Shown here piece by piece: positions 26,703 to 34,524 of a DNA stretch of 64,000 nucleotides. Where the stretch lies: positions 1-64,000 of the forward strand of contig NZ_VTHK01000038.1 in the NCBI RefSeq assembly GCF_009765355.1. Reading direction: 5' to 3'. The position numbers and the translations under genes are program-made. The stretch's first letter is position 1; every line of letters begins with the position of its first letter. The notes under the pieces were generated by a model that did no database searches, was not told where the DNA came from, and saw only the letters and a list, made by a program, of their open reading frames with translations. Origin of the DNA: Amycolatopsis anabasis (lineage in GTDB: Bacteria > Actinomycetota > Actinomycetes > Mycobacteriales > Pseudonocardiaceae).

Positions 26703-26733
26703 TTGACCTCAACCCAAGTTGAGTAGGCAAGAT
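26703..26733 (+). promoter_or_regulatory. MerR-type promoter of the MFS exporter
   Basis: TTGACC, 19-bp spacer holding CTCAACCCAAGTTGAG, then CAAGAT. The ATG of the exporter is only eight bases after the -10, so the transcript is probably leaderless. Confidence 0.7.
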
Positions 26734-26740
26734 CGGGCCC

Positions 26741-28159
26741 ATGAGCACGATCACCCAGACGGCCGTACCCGCCGACCGGATGCCTCGGCACGAACGGCTC
26801 GTGCTGGCCCTGGCGTGCCTCGGTTCGTTCGTCGTCATCCTGGACGCGACGATCGTTTCGGTCGCCCTGCCCGATGTCCGCACCGAACTCGGCTTCTCGC
26901 CCGCCGCGCTGCCGTGGGTGGTCAACGCCTACACCCTCGCGTTCGCCGGATTCCTGTTGCTGGGCGGGCGATGCGCGGACGTGTTCGGGCGCCGGCGCGT
27001 GCTGTTCGCCGGGATGAGCCTGTTCACCCTGGCCAGCCTGGCCGGGGGACTCGCGGTGTCGCCCTGGATGTTGCTGGCCGCCCGCGCGGTGCAGGGCCTG
27101 GGTGGGGCCCTGCTGATTCCGTCCACTTTGTCCGTACTCACCTCGACCTTCACCGAAGGTGCGCGGCGCGCCCGGGTGCTGAGCACCTGGAGCGCGGTCG
27201 GCGCGGTCGCCGCCGCGGCCGGTCCGGTCCTCGGCGGGGTGCTCACCCAGTGGCTGGGCTGGCGCTGGGTGTTCTTCGTGAACGTTCCGGTGGGCGTGGT
27301 CGCCCTGATCGGTGTCGTGACGGTCCTGCCCCGGCACGACCGGTCGGGCAAGCGCGGACGGCTCGATCTGGTGGGCGCGGTGCTGGCCACCGCGGGCCTG
27401 GTCGGCGTGGTGTATGCGGTGATGGAGTCCTCGGCCGCGGGCTGGGGAAGCGCCCAGGTGCTGGGCGCGCTGGCGGCCGGGGTGGTGCTGCTGGGAATCT
27501 TCCTGCTGCACCAGGCCCGGTGGGCCGCCGATCCGCTGATGCCGCCGGCCATCTTCCGGGTGCGCTCGGTGAGCAGCGGCAACGTGGTGATGTTCCTGCT
27601 GGGACTGGGTTTCTTCGCCGGTCCGCTGCTGATTTCGTTCGATCTGCAGTACGTCCACGGGTTCACCCCCCTGCAGGCGGGAGTGGGCTTCCTGCCGATG
27701 GGGGTCGCGATGTTCGCGGGCGCCCGGTCCGCCGGGGCGCTCACCGTCCGGTTCGGCGCGCGGCGCGCCGCGATCGGCTGCCTCGTGGTGGGCGCCCTGG
27801 GCTTCGCCTGGATGGCGGTGGCCCTCGCCGACGCGCAGGCCACGTACCTGTTTTCCGTCGCGTTGCCCGGGCTGGTGTTCGGGTTCGGGACCTCGTCCGC
27901 GTTCACGCCGATCACCGTCGCCGCGACGAGCGGCGTTCCCGCGACCCAGAACGGCGTGGCCGCGGGCCTGCTGAACACCATCCGGCAGACCAGCGGCGCG
28001 GTCGGCCTCGCGGTGATCACCACGCTCGCCGCGGCGGTTTCCGCCGGTGAGTCCCCCGCCGCGCTCGCACACGGCTACTCGGCCGCGTTCATCTTCTCCG
28101 CGTGCTGCGTCGCCACGGCCGCGGTCGTCGCCGCGTTCAGCATGCCCCGCACCGCCTGA
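26741..28159 (+). CDS. MFS multidrug exporter (DHA2 type)
   Basis: A 472-residue transporter with about 14 membrane helices. The DHA2 signatures are visible: LDATIVSVALPDV in helix 1, the GGRCADVFGRRR loop 2-3 motif, and GPVLGGVLTQWLGWRWVFFVNVPVG in helix 5. Proton-driven efflux, probably of the locus product or a related toxic compound, under MerR C. The last 29 bases, including the stop, are nearly repeated 100 bp downstream. Confidence 0.9.
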   Translation: MSTITQTAVPADRMPRHERLVLALACLGSFVVILDATIVSVALPDVRTELGFSPAALPWVVNAYTLAFAGFLLLGGRCADVFGRRRVLFAGMSLFTLASLAGGLAVSPWMLLAARAVQGLGGALLIPSTLSVLTSTFTEGARRARVLSTWSAVGAVAAAAGPVLGGVLTQWLGWRWVFFVNVPVGVVALIGVVTVLPRHDRSGKRGRLDLVGAVLATAGLVGVVYAVMESSAAGWGSAQVLGALAAGVVLLGIFLLHQARWAADPLMPPAIFRVRSVSSGNVVMFLLGLGFFAGPLLISFDLQYVHGFTPLQAGVGFLPMGVAMFAGARSAGALTVRFGARRAAIGCLVVGALGFAWMAVALADAQATYLFSVALPGLVFGFGTSSAFTPITVAATSGVPATQNGVAAGLLNTIRQTSGAVGLAVITTLAAAVSAGESPAALAHGYSAAFIFSACCVATAAVVAAFSMPRTA

Positions 28160-28190
28160 GGTCGTGAGTATTAGAACCGTTTAGAACCTC
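28160..28190. repeat. Palindromic 3'-end element, copy 4 (degenerate)
   Basis: GGTCGTGAGTATTAGAACC followed by GTTTAGAACCTC starts right after the exporter stop. It is a decayed member of the family best seen at 11982-12031, and the third copy directly behind a transporter stop codon. Confidence 0.45.
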
Positions 28191-28230
28191 TGGCCACGCA
28201 CGATGCCCGAAGGTGCGCGCACTTTCGCTG

Positions 28231-28259
28231 CCGCGTTCAGCATGACCCGCACGGCCTAA
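28231..28259 (+). repeat. Partial duplicate of the MFS gene 3' end
   Basis: These 29 bases match 28131-28159 at 26 positions, including the last nine codons and a stop codon (TAA instead of TGA), exactly 100 bp apart. The palindromic element copy 4 lies between the two copies. The remaining interval to 28463 holds the TCTGATGTT box and presumably the promoter of the following operon. Confidence 0.6.
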
Positions 28260-28331
28260 CCGGCTGGGTACCGCCGAACGGCGCATTCAGACAAATGATC
28301 TGTCAAACATGGGATGTTGTACTGACCAGCG

Positions 28332-28341
28332 ATCTGATGTT
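28332..28341 (+). promoter_or_regulatory. TCTGATGTT box 2
   Basis: ATCTGATGTT, about 125 bp upstream of the DegT aminotransferase start, identical to the core of the palindromic box before the GntR gene. A second GATCTG occurs about 35 bp upstream. Candidate operator of the 28-37 kb operon. Confidence 0.4.
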
Positions 28342-28463
28342 ACCTTCGATCACGAACGCCAATCAGCACTGACCGGCTCGCAGCCGATGGCAATTCCGGC
28401 CGGGCGAGCATCCTGGGTTTCAGGTCATACCAAAGTCTTTATGGCGACGTGGGGGTTCTGCGC

Positions 28464-29729
28464 GTGACGGAAATACAAGAGCGCGAAAAAGTTCGATACC
28501 AGGTGCCGTTCGCGCGCCGGGGATCGGTCGTCGACAACGACGATCTCGACGCGCTTTCCAAGGTGGTCAGAAGTGACGAACCGCTGTCCTCCGGGCAATG
28601 GCGAGATGAATTCGAACGGAGATTTCGCGAGCATATCGGCACCCGGCACGCCCTTTCGGTGACCAGCGGCACGGTGGCGCTGGAAATAGCGATCAGGTTG
28701 TTGAACCTGCGACCGGGCGACGAGGTCGTGGCCACCTGCCAGACATTTCAGGCATCCATTCAGCCGCTGCTCGCGATGAACGTGGCGGTCCGGTTCTGCG
28801 ATATCGACCCGGACACCCTGAACCTGGATCCGGACAAACTGGAAGCCCTCATCACACCGCGGACCAAAGCGGTCATTCTGGTGCATTACGCCGGAAATCC
28901 CGCCCGGATGCGGGAGATCGTCGCGATCGCGCGGCGGCACGGCCTGCTGGTGCTGGAGGACGCCGCGCACGCGCTCGGTTCCGGCTACCAGGGCCGGCGC
29001 CCCGGTTCGCTGGGCGACATCGGCTGCTTCAGCTTCCACTCCTCGAAGAACATGACCACCCTCGGCGAAGGCGGAATGCTCACCTTCGACCGGGACGACT
29101 GGGCGGCGCGGGCGGACCGGATCAGGTCCAACGAGGTGGACATGACGGCCGGTCCGGTCAACCCCGCCCTCGGCGCGCCACCGGACGTGCTGCCCTGGAT
29201 GAAGTTCTCGTCGGCGATCTACCGCGAGTCCTACACCGCGATCCTGGGCGCGGGCACGAACGCGACGCTGTCCGAACCCGCCTGCGCCACCGGGATCGTG
29301 CAGCTGGACAAGATGGCCGGGCTGGTGCGGCGCCGCCGCGCGATCGCGGCCCGGCTGGACGAGGTGCTCGGCCGGTACCCGGAAATCCGCCTCCCGGTCG
29401 TCGCGGCCGGGGACGAGCACGCCTACCACCTCTACACCTGCTTCGTGACCGACGGCGCGGACGCCCGGCACGCCCTGATCACCGCACTGGACCGGCGCGG
29501 CATCGAGGTCCAGCTGCGCTACTTCCCGCTGCACCTCACCCCGGAATGGCAGGCCCGGGGCCACGGTCCGGGTGAATGCCCGGTCGCGGAGAAGCTCTGG
29601 TTCTCCGAGCACGTCAACCTGCCCTGCCACCCCGGCCTTTCCGAGACCCAGGTCTCCCTGCTCTGCTCGGCGCTGGACGCCAGCCTCCACGAGGTGTTCG
29701 GCCGCCGCTCCTCGCTGGCCCGCGGCTAA
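28464..29729 (+). CDS. DegT/DnrJ/EryC1-family PLP aminotransferase
   Basis: A 421-residue fold-type I PLP enzyme. The internal-aldimine lysine is in FHSSKNMTTLGEGG; SGTVALEIA and EDAAHALGS are the other PLP contacts. GTG 28464 was chosen because GGGGG precedes it at good distance; a GTG five codons upstream is possible. It opens a nine-gene operon. With the covalent-flavin oxidase and aryl-AMP ligase downstream it resembles the lysine-to-picolinate starter route of nikkomycin and virginiamycin S (inference), where an aminotransferase acts first. No deoxysugar genes are nearby, so a sugar role is less likely. Confidence 0.85.
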   Translation: MTEIQEREKVRYQVPFARRGSVVDNDDLDALSKVVRSDEPLSSGQWRDEFERRFREHIGTRHALSVTSGTVALEIAIRLLNLRPGDEVVATCQTFQASIQPLLAMNVAVRFCDIDPDTLNLDPDKLEALITPRTKAVILVHYAGNPARMREIVAIARRHGLLVLEDAAHALGSGYQGRRPGSLGDIGCFSFHSSKNMTTLGEGGMLTFDRDDWAARADRIRSNEVDMTAGPVNPALGAPPDVLPWMKFSSAIYRESYTAILGAGTNATLSEPACATGIVQLDKMAGLVRRRRAIAARLDEVLGRYPEIRLPVVAAGDEHAYHLYTCFVTDGADARHALITALDRRGIEVQLRYFPLHLTPEWQARGHGPGECPVAEKLWFSEHVNLPCHPGLSETQVSLLCSALDASLHEVFGRRSSLARG

Positions 29730-29738
29730 GGACTTTCG

Positions 29739-29933
29739 ATGCCTTTCATCCACGTTCATATTCTCGAAAAGCGACTCACCCCGGAAAGCGAACGAAAACT
29801 GATCAGCGGAATCACCGACGCCGTGGTGGAAACCTTCGGCGAGGACATCCGCGAACACGTCTGGGTTGCCCTCGATTCCGTTCCCGAGCATCGCTGGGGC
29901 CTGGGCGGACGCCAAATCGAACCCCCTGCCTGA
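29739..29933 (+). CDS. 4-Oxalocrotonate tautomerase-family protein
   Basis: A 64-codon protein of the tautomerase superfamily. Pro follows the initiator Met (MPFIHVHI), giving the catalytic N-terminal proline. Length and the GITDAVVETFGE helix fit the short hexameric 4-OT type. It may tautomerise an enol/keto intermediate of the surrounding operon. Nine bases separate it from the aminotransferase. Confidence 0.8.
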   Translation: MPFIHVHILEKRLTPESERKLISGITDAVVETFGEDIREHVWVALDSVPEHRWGLGGRQIEPPA

Positions 29934-29978
29934 CCATTTCGCCGACTGACTGCCACTCCACCACCACATGGGGACAAA

Positions 29979-31034
29979 ATGGACTTCGGACTCAACTTCT
30001 TCCCGGTCTTCGCGCCCGAAAAGAAAACGGCCACCGACTATTACCGGGAGGTCATCGACCTGTCGGCGCTCGCCGACCGGCTCGGTTTCGAACATGTGCA
30101 GACCGTCGAGCACTACGGCTCCCCCTACGGCGGTTACAGCCCCGATCCGGTGACCCTGCTGGCGGCGGTCGCCGCCCGGACCGAACGGATCCGGATCACC
30201 ACCGGCGCGGTGATTCCCGCGTTCACGCACCCGCTGAAACTCGCGGGCAAACTCGCGATGCTGGACAACCTGTCCGGCGGGCGGCTGGACGCCGGTTTCG
30301 GCCGCGGTTTCCTGCCGGACGAATTCGACTGGTTCGGCATTCCGATGTCCGAGAGCCGCCGCCGGTTCACCGAGGGCATCGAAGCGTGCCGGCGGCTCTG
30401 GTCGGAGGAGAACGTGAAATGGGAGGGCGAGTTCCACTCGTTCGGCCCGGTCACCCTGCTCCCCCGGCCGGTGCAACGGCCGCATCCGCCCATCTTCGTC
30501 GCCTCGGCGTCGAGCCCCGAATCGTGCGCGGCCGCCGGGACGGCGGGCCACCACCTCCAGGTCGTCCCGTCGATCGTCAGCCACGGCACCCTGCTCGACA
30601 TGCTCGCCGCGTACCGCAAGGCCTGGGCCGACGCGGGCCGTTCGCTCGCCGACGCGCGCATCCAGATCAAGTACACCTGCTACCTCTCCGACGATCGCGC
30701 CCAGGCACTCGCCTGGGGCGAGAAGTTCGAGAACAACTACGTGGACCTGATGTCCGGGGCGATCGCCTCCTGGGCGGCGACCCAGTCGGACGCCTACCAG
30801 GGCTACGAGAAGCTGATCGAGAAGGTGCAGCAGTACGACTTCGCGAAGTCGTTGCGGGACAACAAGGTCCTCGCCGGGACACCGGCGCAGGTGGCCGAGC
30901 AGCTGCGGGCCATCCAGGGGGCCTACGGCGACGACCTCACGGTCAGCCTGCACCTCAACGCCGGTTACCTGCCCCACCGCGACGCCGCCCGCGCGGTCGA
31001 ACTGTTCGCCGCCGAAGTCGCCCCGGGGTTCTAG
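29979..31034 (+). CDS. Luciferase-like flavin monooxygenase
   Basis: A 351-residue LLM-class protein (TIM barrel), expected to use reduced FMN supplied in trans for oxygenation. Family features are GFEHVQTVEHYG, LAGKLAMLDNLSGGRLDAGFGRGF and a C-terminal GTPAQVAEQL. It is followed at once by the oxidase gene (stop TAG, then ATG with no gap). A hydroxylation of the starter unit or amine is a reasonable role; the substrate cannot be read from sequence. Confidence 0.85.
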   Translation: MDFGLNFFPVFAPEKKTATDYYREVIDLSALADRLGFEHVQTVEHYGSPYGGYSPDPVTLLAAVAARTERIRITTGAVIPAFTHPLKLAGKLAMLDNLSGGRLDAGFGRGFLPDEFDWFGIPMSESRRRFTEGIEACRRLWSEENVKWEGEFHSFGPVTLLPRPVQRPHPPIFVASASSPESCAAAGTAGHHLQVVPSIVSHGTLLDMLAAYRKAWADAGRSLADARIQIKYTCYLSDDRAQALAWGEKFENNYVDLMSGAIASWAATQSDAYQGYEKLIEKVQQYDFAKSLRDNKVLAGTPAQVAEQLRAIQGAYGDDLTVSLHLNAGYLPHRDAARAVELFAAEVAPGF

Positions 31035-32177
31035 ATGGCCGAGCCGGAAGCCGAGGTCGCCGTCATCGGGCTCGGCGCGTGGGGTTCGGCCGCCCTGTGG
31101 CGGCTGGCCAAACGCGGGATCCGCCCGATCGGCATCGAACGGTTCGGGCGCGGGCACGCGCTCGGCTCGTCGCACGGGGGCAGCCGGATGTTCCGGGTCA
31201 CCTGCCTGGAACACAGCGGGCTCGTCCCGCTCGCGCGCCGGTCCTGCGAGCTGTGGCGCGAGCTGGAACGCGACGCGGGCGAGCCCCTGCTCACCCAGTC
31301 CGGCGGCCTGCTGATCGGCAGCCCGCGGGGCCAGATCGTCGGCGGCACCCTGGCCGCGGCCGCCGAACACGGGATCGAGACGGAAACCCTGACCGCGCCG
31401 GCCCTGCGCGCCCGGTTCCCGCAGCACGACCGGCTCGGGCCGGACGACATCGGGGTCTGGGAACCGTCGGCGGGCATCGTCCGGCCGGAGGCCGCGATCC
31501 GCGGCGCGCTGCGGGCCGCGGAGGCCGCCGGGGCGCGGATCTTCACCGACACCCGGGTCACCGGCCTGGAGCCGGACGCGACCGGGGTGTGGATCCACAC
31601 CCCGGTGCGGAGCCTGCGCGTCACCCGGGTCGTGGTCGCCGCGGGGTCGTGGCTGTCGTCGCTGGTGCCGGTGCCCGGGCTGCGGGTGGTCCGGATGCCG
31701 GTCACCTGGTTCCGCCCGGCCGACGAGTCGGTGTCCTACGCACTGCCCGATTTCCCGGTGTTCATGCGGGAAATCGCCGAGGGCACGGTGTTGTGGGGCT
31801 GCGGCGCCGAATCCGGGTACGACGTGAAGCTGGGGCTGGAGCAGTTCGACGGCACCGCGGTGCCGCTGGATCCGGAGGACAGCGACCGTTCGGTGCGCGA
31901 GGCGGACTGGGCGAAGTTGAGCGAGGTGCTCCCCGGGCACCTGCCGGGGCTGGCACCGGCCCCGGCGCGGGTCGCGGTGTGCATGCTCACCCTCTCCCCC
32001 GACGGCCAGTTCGTCCTCGGCGCGCTGCCGGAGGCGCCGAACATCGTCGTGGCCAGCGGGGACAACGCGCACGGTTTCAAGCACGCCACCGGAATCGGGG
32101 AGGTGCTCGCCGACCTCGCGACCGGCGGGCAACCGCGGCTGGACGTCTCCTTCACCGACGTCAAACGGTTCCGGTAG
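31035..32177 (+). CDS. Covalent-flavin amine oxidase (monomeric sarcosine oxidase/NikD-like)
   Basis: A 380-residue FAD enzyme of the MSOX family. The dinucleotide motif is VIGLGAWGSAA, and the flavin-linking cysteine is present in VCMLTLSPD, matching the CMxTxTPD context of the family. Relatives oxidise sarcosine, N-methyl-tryptophan or, in NikD and VisC, piperideine-2-carboxylate to picolinate. The adjacent aminotransferase and EntE-like ligase favour the last type, though this is inference. Its ATG follows the previous stop directly. Confidence 0.85.
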   Translation: MAEPEAEVAVIGLGAWGSAALWRLAKRGIRPIGIERFGRGHALGSSHGGSRMFRVTCLEHSGLVPLARRSCELWRELERDAGEPLLTQSGGLLIGSPRGQIVGGTLAAAAEHGIETETLTAPALRARFPQHDRLGPDDIGVWEPSAGIVRPEAAIRGALRAAEAAGARIFTDTRVTGLEPDATGVWIHTPVRSLRVTRVVVAAGSWLSSLVPVPGLRVVRMPVTWFRPADESVSYALPDFPVFMREIAEGTVLWGCGAESGYDVKLGLEQFDGTAVPLDPEDSDRSVREADWAKLSEVLPGHLPGLAPAPARVAVCMLTLSPDGQFVLGALPEAPNIVVASGDNAHGFKHATGIGEVLADLATGGQPRLDVSFTDVKRFR

Positions 32178-32207
32178 CGGATTTCCGCGGTTTTCCAAGG
32201 AGGAAGG

Positions 32208-33347
32208 TTGACGCTCGACATCACGGGCATCGGCGCGGTCGCGTCCATCGGCGGCACCCCGGAGGACATCCACGACGCGCTGTGCGCGGGAACCAGCGGG
32301 GTGGGGCCGGTCCGGGCCTTCGACCGCACGCGGTACCGGGCCGAGGCCGCCTACGAGATCGACGACCGCGCCGAGGACGGCCGGGACGAACCGCGGCGCG
32401 CGACGAGGTGGCTGGTCACCGCCGTCCGGCAGGCGCTGGCCGACGCGGGGCTGCTCGGCGAGGCCGCGCGGTACCCGGTGCTCATCGGCACCACGCACCG
32501 CGAGCAGCGGACCGCGGAACTGTGGTGGCGCGGGCAGGCCGAGGCCGGGTTCGCGGATCTGCACTTCGGCGCCGCGCTGCGCGAGGAGTTCGGCAGCACG
32601 GACGTCTTCACCTTCGCCAACGCGTGCGCGGCCTCGCTCTACACGCTCGGGCTCGCGCAGGACCTCGTCGAGGCGGGTGCGGCGGACACGGTGATCGTCG
32701 CCGGAACGGATTCCATCACCGAGAGCAGTTTCGGCATCTTCGACCGGATCCAGTACGGGCGACCACCGTCCGCGGTCCGGCCATTCGACAAGGAGCGCCG
32801 CGGGATGGTGATGGGCGAGGGCGCGGTCGCGGTCGTGGTCGAACGGCCGGGCGCCCACGACCGCCGCGTGCGCGCCCGGGTCCGCGGGGTGAGCGTGAAC
32901 TGCGACGGCGCCCACCCCACGCAGCCCGCGGTGGACAGCGTGGAACGGGCCGTGCGGGACGCCCACCGGCGCGCGGGGGTCACCCCGGCCGACATCGACC
33001 TGGTGATGCTGCACGGCACCGGCACGGTGCTCAACGACCAGGTCGAGGCGGCCGTGCTGCGCAACGTGTTCGAACCGGCGAGCGCCCGGCCGGTGCTGAC
33101 CGCGATCAAATCGATGACCGGGCACACCCTCGGCGGTTCCGGGCTGCTCAGCTTGCTGATGGCCGTGCTGTCCATCCGGCGCGAACGGGTCCCGCCGATC
33201 ATCGGGCTGGACGATCCGATGGACGAGGTCGCCGGGATGGACCTGGTGCGGGACAAGCCGCGGCAGGCGAGCGTGTCCACCGCACAGGTCGACGCGTTCG
33301 GCCTGAGCGGCATCAACGCGGTCGCCGTGCTGGAGGGGGTCTCGTGA
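32208..33347 (+). CDS. Beta-ketoacyl synthase (active)
   Basis: A 379-residue FabF-type ketosynthase with the full Cys-His-His triad: NACAAS (Cys), LHGTGTVLND (His) and KSMTGHTLGGSG (Lys and His). It starts at TTG after AGGAGGAAGG. It forms a TGATG overlap with the second, incomplete ketosynthase, the usual arrangement for a KS/CLF-like heterodimer. It would condense an extender from the ACP with the starter acyl group. Confidence 0.88.
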   Translation: MTLDITGIGAVASIGGTPEDIHDALCAGTSGVGPVRAFDRTRYRAEAAYEIDDRAEDGRDEPRRATRWLVTAVRQALADAGLLGEAARYPVLIGTTHREQRTAELWWRGQAEAGFADLHFGAALREEFGSTDVFTFANACAASLYTLGLAQDLVEAGAADTVIVAGTDSITESSFGIFDRIQYGRPPSAVRPFDKERRGMVMGEGAVAVVVERPGAHDRRVRARVRGVSVNCDGAHPTQPAVDSVERAVRDAHRRAGVTPADIDLVMLHGTGTVLNDQVEAAVLRNVFEPASARPVLTAIKSMTGHTLGGSGLLSLLMAVLSIRRERVPPIIGLDDPMDEVAGMDLVRDKPRQASVSTAQVDAFGLSGINAVAVLEGVS

Positions 33348-34207
33348 TGGGGGTGTGCGTCACCGGGGTGGGGCTGGCCGTGGACGGCCTGCGGGACGTC
33401 GCCGACCTGCTGCTGCCCTACACCCGGCATCCGGGCGGATTCGATCCGGAGAAGGGCTTGCGCGGCAAGGAGATGCGGCATCGCGACCGGGCTTCGCGGC
33501 TGGCGCTGCGCGCGGCCGAGGCGGCCCTGCGCGACGCGGGTTTCCTGCGGGAGAACGGTTTCGCCGGGCCGGGTGAGCGCACGGCGACCGTGGTGAGCAC
33601 GAATCTCGGCAACCTGGACAGCGTCTGCTCCTTTGTGGACACCATCGCCGAGGAGACCGCGACCGGGCTCAGCTCGACCGGGCTGCCGCACACCTCCAGC
33701 AACGCGATCGCCGGGTGGATCGCCATCGAACACGGGTTGCGGGGGCCGTGCGTGACCCTGTGCAACGGCCCGACCAGCGGGCTGGACGCCCTGCACTGGG
33801 CGCGCGTCCTCGTCGCGTCCGGCCGGGCGGACGTCGCGGTCGTGGCGGGCGCGGAACCGAGCAACGACTACGTGGACCGGCTCCTGCGCGAGGCGGGCGA
33901 ACCGTCCTGGCCGGACGGGGCGGCCGCGGTGGTCGTCGAATCGGACGAGCACGCCCGCGACCGCGGGGTGAAGGCCCGCCTGCGGATCGGCGCCTACCAC
34001 CGGGGCGCCGACGCGGCGGCGGTTTCCGCCGAACCGGTGGCGGAGCTGGCGTCCTGGGCGGGCCGCCAGTCCGGGGCGCTCGGCGTGCTGCAGTGCGCGG
34101 CCGCGGTCGCCCGGTTCGATCTCGCCGCCGAACCCGGCGCCCTGCTCGCCGCCTCGTGCGAAGTGCCCGGGGAGACCGCGGCGGCGCTGCTGTTCACCGG
34201 GCCCTGA
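33347..34207 (+). CDS. Ketosynthase-like protein lacking the active site
   Basis: A 286-residue thiolase-fold protein. Where a ketosynthase has A-C-x-S-G, this reads G-P-T-S-G (in LCNGPTSGLDAL), so the nucleophile is replaced by Pro. The C-terminal half with both catalytic His motifs is short or lost compared with about 400 residues. It is coupled to the active ketosynthase and is best read as a chain-length-factor-like or scaffolding partner. The reading frame is intact, with no sign of frameshift. Confidence 0.75.
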   Translation: MGVCVTGVGLAVDGLRDVADLLLPYTRHPGGFDPEKGLRGKEMRHRDRASRLALRAAEAALRDAGFLRENGFAGPGERTATVVSTNLGNLDSVCSFVDTIAEETATGLSSTGLPHTSSNAIAGWIAIEHGLRGPCVTLCNGPTSGLDALHWARVLVASGRADVAVVAGAEPSNDYVDRLLREAGEPSWPDGAAAVVVESDEHARDRGVKARLRIGAYHRGADAAAVSAEPVAELASWAGRQSGALGVLQCAAAVARFDLAAEPGALLAASCEVPGETAAALLFTGP

Positions 34208-34252
34208 CGAGGCCCGACCGGAAATGGCTCAACGACAAGGGGAACGCATCCA

Positions 34253-34507
34253 ATGACGAACAACCAGGTGGCCGTGGCGAAGGAGGACCTGCGCGCGCTC
34301 GTGGCCGGGGTCCTCGAACTGGACGTGGAAGAGGTGGCCGACCACACGCACTTCGGGAACGAACTCGGCGTCGACTCGCTGATGCTGCTGGACGTGGCGG
34401 CGCGGATCGAGAAGCGGTTCGGCGTCAAGATCGGCGAGACCGAGATCAACGAGGTGGAGTCGTTCGCCGAGGTCCACGAACTGGTGCTGAGCAAGCAGAA
34501 CGCGTGA
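34253..34507 (+). CDS. Acyl carrier protein
   Basis: An 84-residue stand-alone carrier protein. The phosphopantetheine site is Ser42 in LGVDSLMLLD; helix 2 continues normally and the protein ends SKQNA. It lies between the ketosynthases and the AMP ligase, so it is the probable acceptor for both the aryl starter and the extender. No phosphopantetheinyl transferase is in the window. Confidence 0.9.
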   Translation: MTNNQVAVAKEDLRALVAGVLELDVEEVADHTHFGNELGVDSLMLLDVAARIEKRFGVKIGETEINEVESFAEVHELVLSKQNA

Positions 34508-34524
34508 CGGCGAAAGGAACGTTG

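Noticed and set aside
28464..29729. Deoxysugar aminotransferase working with the glycosyltransferase at 21923
   Set aside because: No NDP-sugar synthase, dehydratase or epimerase genes are in the window, and the operon partners are aryl-acid and polyketide enzymes.
28425..33125. A 1566-codon open frame on the minus strand opposite the aminotransferase-to-ketosynthase operon
   Set aside because: High third-position GC leaves stops rare on the opposite strand. Its translation is low-complexity Arg/Gly/Asp/Pro-rich with no domain, while the plus-strand genes have clear active-site motifs.
29576..33346. A very long plus-strand frame leading into the second ketosynthase
   Set aside because: Only the part from 33347 is protein-like; upstream it is an out-of-frame shadow of five recognised genes.
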